From Streptomyces sp. TRM49041 (GTDB lineage Bacteria; Actinomycetota; Actinomycetes; Streptomycetales; Streptomycetaceae), in assembly GCF_008271805.1 (NCBI RefSeq), contig NZ_VSRY01000086.1, positions 1-64,000 on the forward strand: a DNA stretch of 64,000 nt, in the 5' to 3' direction. The position numbers were made by a program, and so were the translations under genes. Shown piece after piece: positions 58,653 to 64,000 of the stretch (positions within the stretch are counted from its first letter, which is position 1; each line of letters begins with the position of its first letter). The notes under the pieces are model-generated. The model did not search any database, was not told where the DNA came from, and was given only the letters and a program-made list of their open reading frames with translations.

Positions 58653-60443
58653 CTAGCGCTGTCGGCCCTCGCCCGGCCGCCCCGGCGGAGGGGGACCCTC
58701 CGGCGGCAGCTCCGGCGGCCGCACGGGCCGCGACACGGTGGGCGCCTCATGAATCCCGGCGCCCGCCCCACCGTCGGGCGGCCGCAGATAGGGGTTGGTG
58801 TCCGGGTTCGGCGGCCGGTAGGACTCCGACGGCCTGTACGGCCCCGGCCCGCCGTCCGCTCCGGCCGAGCGACCCACCCGGGCCCCGCTTTCCGCGCCCG
58901 CCCCGCTGTCCCCGCCGTCCCCGCTGTTCCCGCCGTCCGGGCCGGTCGCGTCGCCCGCCGTCGGCCTCGGGCCGGCCGCGTCCGCCGCGCCGGACCCGTG
59001 CGCCGCCCCCTCCCCGTACCAGTCGTCGCCCACCACCACGCCCGGCAGCGCCGTCCACCGGCCCGCCAGGTGCGTCGCGTACGCCGTCAGGGCACCCGCC
59101 GCTCCGTAAGCGGCGCCCCAAACAAGGCCCAGCAGCCCGGCCCGCCAGGCGTCGCCCCGCAGCAGGAGCTCGGCGTCGAAGACCTCGTGGCGCAGGACCG
59201 ACACCGACGCGTCCGCCGATACCTCCGCCGGCCGGCCCAGCAGGGGCAGCGCCACCGCCCACACGGCGGCGGACCGCACCGCGCACCGCCCCGCGAAAGC
59301 CACCGCCCCGAGGCCCGCCCGGGGCGTACGCGCGGCCGCCAGCACACCGCCGCCCAGCATCACCGCACCCAGGGCCACCGCCCCCGGCCACACCCGCCCG
59401 TCCAGCGCGGCCAGCCCCTCCAGGGTCACCGGCTCGTGCGCGGACGCCCGCAGCAGCGCGCCGAGCGGATCCGGCACCAGGCCCGCGAGCGCACCCGACG
59501 CACGGCCCTCCCACGGCACGAACAGCCCCAGCGACAGCCCCGCCCACGCCCCGTTCGGCGCACCCAGCAGCGCCGCGCCCAGCACCCGCCCCGGCCGCTC
59601 GGCGCCCACCGCCGCGTACCCCGCGACCGCGTACCCCGAGGCCGCCACCACCAGTAGGACCACCACCATCGCCGACACCGCCGGCCGCACCACCCGCCGT
59701 ACCGCGTCCCAGCCGCGTCCCGGCGGCAGTGGCGCGCCCGGCGCGGCGACCAGCGCGACCACCAGGACCGCCAGCGCCCACAGGGCCGCGCCCGCCACGG
59801 ACCGGTCGAGGTCGACGGCGAAGGCCACCGTCACCTTCGGCGCGACGACATCAGCGATTCCGTCCGGCCACAGCCCGCCGATCTCCCCGAGCCCGGGGAC
59901 CCGGATGCCGCCCGGCTCACCGCCGCCCGGCGCAGCCGGGTGGCCAGGCACCGGCCACGCCCCGTCGACCACCGCCGTGTCCCGCCCCACGCGCGCCAGC
60001 CCACCCGCGGCCGCCGCGAACAGCACCACCACCCCGCCCGTCCGCGCGGCCAGCTCACGCCCCGCCACGAACGCCCCCGCGCCCCGCAGACCCCGCAGGA
60101 AGACCGCCGACAGCAGCAGCGCACCCACCAGCCCGACCCCGAGAGGCAGTACGCCCGCCACCAGCTCCGACGTCCCGCCGCGCGCCCCCAGCGCCGACAC
60201 CTCCGCCGACGACGTCACCGAACCGCCCGCCGAGAGCGCCACCACCGCCGCCGTCGGCGGACCGAGCGGAGCCACCGCGTCCATGTCCAGCAGCCGTAAC
60301 GCAGACGCCGCGACACCCGCCATTCCCGCCACGGCCCACCCGACCGCGGCGATCGAGGTCACGATCACATCACCCCACGGCGCACCCTGCGCATCCCCCC
60401 GCATTCCGGTGCTTCCCGGCACGCCCCGGCCGTTCACCCCCAT
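58653..60443 (-). CDS. Streptophobe family membrane protein
   Basis: A 596-residue protein typical of Streptomyces. About 11 hydrophobic segments fill residues 25-450 (for example VIVTSIAAVGWAVAGMAGVA, LWALAVLVVALVAAPGAPLP, VAMVVVLLVVAASGYAVAGY-like stretches). The C-terminal roughly 130 residues are Gly/Ser/Pro-rich and disordered, ending PPELPPEGPPPPGRPGEGRQ. No catalytic motif is visible. ATG 60443 is chosen because GGGGGG precedes it; a longer reading begins at 60497. Function unknown. It is divergent from the FHA-ABC gene. Confidence 0.85.
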   Translation of the reverse strand: MGVNGRGVPGSTGMRGDAQGAPWGDVIVTSIAAVGWAVAGMAGVAASALRLLDMDAVAPLGPPTAAVVALSAGGSVTSSAEVSALGARGGTSELVAGVLPLGVGLVGALLLSAVFLRGLRGAGAFVAGRELAARTGGVVVLFAAAAGGLARVGRDTAVVDGAWPVPGHPAAPGGGEPGGIRVPGLGEIGGLWPDGIADVVAPKVTVAFAVDLDRSVAGAALWALAVLVVALVAAPGAPLPPGRGWDAVRRVVRPAVSAMVVVLLVVAASGYAVAGYAAVGAERPGRVLGAALLGAPNGAWAGLSLGLFVPWEGRASGALAGLVPDPLGALLRASAHEPVTLEGLAALDGRVWPGAVALGAVMLGGGVLAAARTPRAGLGAVAFAGRCAVRSAAVWAVALPLLGRPAEVSADASVSVLRHEVFDAELLLRGDAWRAGLLGLVWGAAYGAAGALTAYATHLAGRWTALPGVVVGDDWYGEGAAHGSGAADAAGPRPTAGDATGPDGGNSGDGGDSGAGAESGARVGRSAGADGGPGPYRPSESYRPPNPDTNPYLRPPDGGAGAGIHEAPTVSRPVRPPELPPEGPPPPGRPGEGRQR

Positions 60444-60626
60444 CAGGACCCCCCGATCTACCCTGAGTTGCCCCCATTCATGCGAAATCCGCCGCACTCA
60501 TGGGTGCTTACCACTCTCCGGGCGTGTTTCGCCGCCGTCAACGGGCGCTCCCCGTACGGCACGCGCGGCCCTGCGCGCGGTCTTCACACCGCCCGACTTT
60601 CTTATCCGGGACCGGTCCTGAAATAG

Positions 60627-60656
60627 TTCCCCCTCGATGTTCGCCATCCCTAGACT
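60627..60656 (+). promoter_or_regulatory. Candidate promoter of the FHA-ABC transporter gene
   Basis: TTCCCC (60627-60632) and TAGACT (60651-60656) are spaced by 18 bases, ending 33 bases before the GTG start, where GGGGGA forms the ribosome site. The rest of the 60444-60689 gap shows nothing else I can name. Confidence 0.35.
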
Positions 60657-60689
60657 CCCAGCGACGGGGGTACCTCGGGGGACAACTAC

Positions 60690-63260
60690 GTGGGGCATGG
60701 AGTGCCGGAACTCGTACTGGAACTGAACGGAAGGACCTGGACCCTCGATCCGTCCAGGTCGTACACCCTCGGGCGGGACCCGCAGGGTGACGTGGTGATC
60801 GACGACGCCAGGGTCTCGTGGCGGCACGCCACCATCAGCTGGGGTGGCCGGAGTTGGGTCATCGAGGACCACGGATCCACCAACGGCACCTATGTGCAGG
60901 GTCAGCGGATCCACCAGATGGAAATCGGACCGGGTGCCACCGTGCACCTCGGCAACGCCACCGACGGCCCGCGGCTGAGTTTCGCCGGTGCCACCGCGGG
61001 CGCGCCCGCCGGAGCCGCGCCGGCGGCGGCAGCCGGTGCGTACAACGCCCAGGCCTCGCAGGCCCAGCTGCAGGCATGGCCCGGCCAGCACCAGGCGCCC
61101 GCCCCGCACCAGCAGCAACCGCAGCACCAGCAGCCGCAGCAGCCGCAGCACCAGGGCGGCGGCTGGCAGAAGCCGCCCGAGCAGCAGATCCCGCACCAGC
61201 AGGGCGGCGGCGCGGCGGCCCGTCAGGAGGCCGCGTCACCCGCGTACGGGGACCGCAGCCCCACGACGTTCCACCAACTCGCGCTGGGCCGCGTCATGCG
61301 GATCGGCCGTGCGCTGGAGAACGACCTGGTCGTCTCCGACCTCCAGGTCTCGCGCAACCACGCCGAGTTCACCGCCCACCCCGACGGCCGCTTCGAACTG
61401 CGCGACCTCGGCGCGCACAACGGCACGTACGTCAACGGCCAGCCGATCGCCAAGTCGGGCACCGTCCTCATCGGCCCCAACGACATCGTCGGCGTCGGTC
61501 ACTCGACGTTCCGTATCGTCGGCGACCGGCTCGAGGAGTTCGTCGACACCGGTGACGTCTCCTTCTCGGCCCGCCACCTCACCGTCACCGTCGACGGCGG
61601 CAAGCAGATCCTCAAGGACGTCTCCTTCGGCGTCCCGGAGAAGTCGCTGATCGGTGTCATCGGCCCGTCCGGCTCCGGGAAGTCGACGCTGCTCAAGGCG
61701 CTCACCGGCTACCGCCCGGCCGACCAGGGTGACGTGCTCTACGACAACCGCAGCCTGTACAAGCAGTTCGCCGAGCTGCGCCAGCGCATCGGTCTGGTCC
61801 CGCAGGACGACATCCTGCACAAGGAGCTGACCGTCAAGAAGGCCCTCAAGTACGCGGCCAAGCTCCGCTTCCCCGGCGACACCGCCGAGGCCGAGCGCGA
61901 GGCCCGCATCGACGAGGTGCTGCGCGAGCTCAAGCTCGACATCCACAAGGAGAAGAAGGTCACCTCCCTCTCCGGTGGCCAGCGCAAGCGTGTCTCCGTC
62001 GCCCTGGAGCTGCTGACCAAGCCGTCCCTGATCTTCCTGGACGAGCCGACATCCGGCCTCGACCCGGGCATGGACCGCGATGTGATGCAGCTGCTGCGCG
62101 GCCTCGCCGACGACGGCCGCACGGTCCTCGTCGTCACCCACTCCGTGGCGGAGCTCGGCCTCTGCGACAAGCTGCTCGTGATGGCCCCCGGCGGCTCCGT
62201 GGCCTACTTCGGTCCGCCGGAGGAGGCACTGAACTTCTTCGGGTACGAGACGTGGGCGGACGTCTTCTCGGCTTTCGAGAACTACCGCGACTACGACTGG
62301 GCCGGCCGCTGGAAGGGCTCCCAGCACTACCAGCTGTACGCGGCGGACATCGACGCCGTCGCCGCGCAGCCGGTCCAGATGCCGGCGCAGTCCGCCGCCA
62401 AGCCACCCAAGCCGCAGAGCTGGGGCGCCCAGCTGTGGACCCTGATCCGCCGCTACGTCTCGGTGATCGCCTCCGACAAGGGCTTCCTGGGCCTGATGGT
62501 GATCCTCCCGGCGGTCCTCGGCGCGGTCTCCGTCGTCATCCCCGCCGACTTCGGCCTGGCACCGCCCACGCCGCCGTCCCGGTTCAACGGCGACGCCGGC
62601 ACGATCATGCTGATCCTCGCGGTCGGCATGTGCTTCTCGGGCGCCGCCAACTCCGTACGAGAGCTGATCAAGGAACGGGTCATCTACGAACGGGAACGGG
62701 CCACCGGCCTGTCCCGCTCGGCGTACCTGATGTCCAAGGTGATCGTCCTCGGTGTGATCACGGCCTTCCAGGGCATCATCATCTGCGCCATCGGCTTCAT
62801 CCCGCGCGACCTGCCCGCCGAGGGCCTGCTCATGCCGCCGGCCGTCGAGCTGTGCGTCGTCGTCATCGCGCTCGGCCTCACGTCGATGATGGTCGGCCTG
62901 GTCATCTCGTCGCTGGTGAAGACCGCCGAGAAGACCATGCCGCTGCTGGTCATGTTCGCCATCGTCCAGGTCGTGTTCACCGGCATCCTGTTCAAGGTGT
63001 ACGGCTCGCCGGGCCTGGAGCAGTTCGCCTGGCTCATGCCGTCCCGCTGGGCCATCGCCGGCGCGGGCACGACCCTCGACCTGGCGCGCCTGATGCCGCC
63101 GTGGGACCGCGAGAACCCCACCGACCTGGACCCGCTGTGGGAGCACAGCGCCGGCCAGTGGGGGATCAACATCTCGGTGCTGCTGGCCATGGCGCTCGTC
63201 CTGGGCATCCTCGTGGCGCGGCTGCTGCGCCGCCACGAGCCGGAGGTCATGCGCAAGTGA
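60690..63260 (+). CDS. FHA-FHA-ABC transporter (ATPase and permease fusion, Rv1747-like)
   Basis: An 856-residue multidomain protein. FHA domain 1 (about residues 1-95) has YTLGRDPQGDVVIDDARVSW and DHGSTNGTYVQGQRI. A Gln/His/Pro-rich linker (about 115-180) follows. FHA 2 (about 195-285) has MRIGRALENDLVVSDLQVSR and LGAHNGTYVNGQPI. The ABC ATPase has GVIGPSGSGKSTLLKALTGY, VTSLSGGQRKRVSVALELLT and LIFLDEPTSGLDPGMDRDVM. The C-terminal 270 residues have six membrane helices of the ABC-2 type. Mycobacterial Rv1747 has the same order and is regulated by a Ser/Thr kinase through its FHA domains, so phospho-control is likely. Starts with GTG. Confidence 0.95.
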   Translation: MGHGVPELVLELNGRTWTLDPSRSYTLGRDPQGDVVIDDARVSWRHATISWGGRSWVIEDHGSTNGTYVQGQRIHQMEIGPGATVHLGNATDGPRLSFAGATAGAPAGAAPAAAAGAYNAQASQAQLQAWPGQHQAPAPHQQQPQHQQPQQPQHQGGGWQKPPEQQIPHQQGGGAAARQEAASPAYGDRSPTTFHQLALGRVMRIGRALENDLVVSDLQVSRNHAEFTAHPDGRFELRDLGAHNGTYVNGQPIAKSGTVLIGPNDIVGVGHSTFRIVGDRLEEFVDTGDVSFSARHLTVTVDGGKQILKDVSFGVPEKSLIGVIGPSGSGKSTLLKALTGYRPADQGDVLYDNRSLYKQFAELRQRIGLVPQDDILHKELTVKKALKYAAKLRFPGDTAEAEREARIDEVLRELKLDIHKEKKVTSLSGGQRKRVSVALELLTKPSLIFLDEPTSGLDPGMDRDVMQLLRGLADDGRTVLVVTHSVAELGLCDKLLVMAPGGSVAYFGPPEEALNFFGYETWADVFSAFENYRDYDWAGRWKGSQHYQLYAADIDAVAAQPVQMPAQSAAKPPKPQSWGAQLWTLIRRYVSVIASDKGFLGLMVILPAVLGAVSVVIPADFGLAPPTPPSRFNGDAGTIMLILAVGMCFSGAANSVRELIKERVIYERERATGLSRSAYLMSKVIVLGVITAFQGIIICAIGFIPRDLPAEGLLMPPAVELCVVVIALGLTSMMVGLVISSLVKTAEKTMPLLVMFAIVQVVFTGILFKVYGSPGLEQFAWLMPSRWAIAGAGTTLDLARLMPPWDRENPTDLDPLWEHSAGQWGINISVLLAMALVLGILVARLLRRHEPEVMRK

Positions 63261-63279
63261 CCGGCGCCACGCGCGCGTG

Positions 63280-63311
63280 AAGGGCGGCACCCCGCACGGG
63301 GTGCCGCCCTT
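63280..63311. terminator. Bidirectional terminator
   Basis: A perfect 14-base stem (63280-63293 with 63298-63311, arm AAGGGCGGCACCCC) with a four-base loop lies between the convergent transporter and transglycosylase genes. Confidence 0.8.
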
Positions 63312-63327
63312 CCGGCGTCTACGCGGA

Positions 63328-64000
63328 TCAGTACGCGCTGTTGACGTTGTCCATGGAGCCGTAACGGTCGGCCGCGTAGTTGCAGGCGGCGACGATGTTG
63401 GCGACCGGGTCCCACTGGCTCTTCTTGGTGCCGGGGACGTGGTAGGCGTCGAACGTCGGCTTGATGACCTGGAGCAGACCGATCGACGGGACGCCGTTCT
63501 TGGCGTTGATGTCCCAGTTGTTGATCGCGTTCGGGTTACCGCTGGACTCCCGCATGATGTTGCGGTGGATGCCCTCGTAGGTACCCGGGATGTTGTGCTT
63601 CTTCATGATGTCGAGCGCCTCGCGGATCCAGCCGTCGAGGTTGTTCGCGTACACCGGCTTGCGGGCGGCGGCACGGCTCGCGGCGGCCTTGGCGGCGGCG
63701 CGCTTCTTCGCCTCGGCCTCGGCCTTGGCCTTGGCGGCAGCGGCGGCCTTGGCCTTGGCGGCGGCCTCGGCCTTGGCGGCAGCGGCGGCCTTGGCCTTGG
63801 CGGCGGCCTCGGCCTTGGCCTTGGCGGCAGCGGCGGCCTTCGCCTTGGCGGCAGCGGCGGCCTTCGCCTTGGCCGCCGCCTCCGCCTTGGCCTCGGCCTG
63901 CAGCTCGAACGAAGTCTTCTGCCCGGCGATGCCGGCCTGCAGTTCCGCGGTCGTATAGCCGCTCCAGGCGGCGGCCGGGGCGGCGGCCACCTCCTTGACC
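63328..64000 (-). CDS. Lytic transglycosylase-like secreted protein with Lys/Ala repeats (partial)
   Basis: The gene enters from the right edge, so its start and probably its signal peptide are missing. At least 220 residues are visible. About residues 30-105 are a long run of AKAEAAAKAKAAA-type repeats, predicted as an extended coiled coil or cell-wall-spanning helix. The C-terminal domain is SLT-like: LDGWIREALDIMKKHNIPGT, IHRNIMRESSGNPNAINNWD (catalytic Glu in MRESSG), SIGLLQVIKPTFDAYHVPGT and NIVAACNYAADRYGSMDNVN. It should cleave peptidoglycan glycan strands. A GTG at 63990 could be a start, but the upstream codons remain open. Confidence 0.9.
   Translation of the reverse strand, partial: VKEVAAAPAAAWSGYTTAELQAGIAGQKTSFELQAEAKAEAAAKAKAAAAAKAKAAAAAKAKAEAAAKAKAAAAAKAEAAAKAKAAAAAKAKAEAEAKKRAAAKAAASRAAARKPVYANNLDGWIREALDIMKKHNIPGTYEGIHRNIMRESSGNPNAINNWDINAKNGVPSIGLLQVIKPTFDAYHVPGTKKSQWDPVANIVAACNYAADRYGSMDNVNSAY

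Noticed and set aside
61236..63290. A 684-codon open frame antisense to the FHA-ABC gene
   Set aside because: Composition is filler and the plus-strand gene shows all ATPase and FHA motifs.

Overview
The window is a high-GC actinobacterial chromosome segment, almost certainly from Streptomyces. The evidence is the strong G/C bias at third codon positions, frequent GTG/TTG starts, GTGA/ATGA stop-start overlaps, a streptophobe-family protein, an LAETG sortase substrate, an ortholog of the GATC-binding nucleoid protein Gbn, and a gene order that, from memory, resembles the core S. coelicolor region around SCO1808-SCO1870. I see no rRNA, tRNA, transposase, phage gene or CRISPR array. It reads as conserved core chromosome with local decay and repeat insertion.

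Layout. 1-3.6 kb: tail of a membrane protein, a broken FrnE/DsbA-like pseudogene, a class V aminotransferase, and a MarR regulator divergent from an old yellow enzyme with a duplicated operator-like motif between them. 3.7-7.2 kb: ectABCD on the minus strand, for ectoine and 5-hydroxyectoine. 7.2-11 kb: a long regulatory region, a LysR regulator, an amidohydrolase and a sortase-anchored surface protein. 11.3-20.3 kb: a minus-strand cobalamin cluster (cbiB, cobQ, AAA+/VWA chelatase, cobO, cobB, cobE, cobC) headed by a cobalamin riboswitch. 20.4-22.1 kb: a Pit phosphate transporter with a PHO box and a small membrane partner.

22-31.8 kb: aldolase, alpha/beta hydrolase, an unrecognised 479-residue protein, a VOC protein, an ABC-F ATPase behind a possible leaderless leader peptide, gbn, a crotonase, and a five-gene Asp23/AmaP envelope module. 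32-41 kb: SDR, GH15 glycosidase, SURF1, zinc protein, DEDDh-BRCT exonuclease, VIT1/CCC1 transporter, fatty acid hydroxylase, lysoplasmalogenase and a CoA-transferase. 41-51.9 kb: S8 protease, DUF485-ActP type symporter, MoaA, small proteins, TyrRS and the TldE-TldD pair. 52-64 kb: FabG-FabI, a FadR-type regulator divergent from a CynX-type MFS exporter, small membrane proteins, SixA phosphatase, SerB, a streptophobe protein, an FHA-FHA-ABC transporter and a partial lytic transglycosylase.

The clearest functional blocks are ectoine synthesis, late cobalamin assembly under riboswitch control, PhoP-type control of phosphate uptake, the Asp23/AmaP module and the last two steps of fatty acid elongation. 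The most unusual observations are an 11-site GATC cluster beside cobC and further GATC clusters around gbn, a palindromic interspersed repeat read through in frame inside cobQ, a lone CRISPR-I-E-like repeat after cobQ, and the seven-codon leader ORF before the ABC-F gene.
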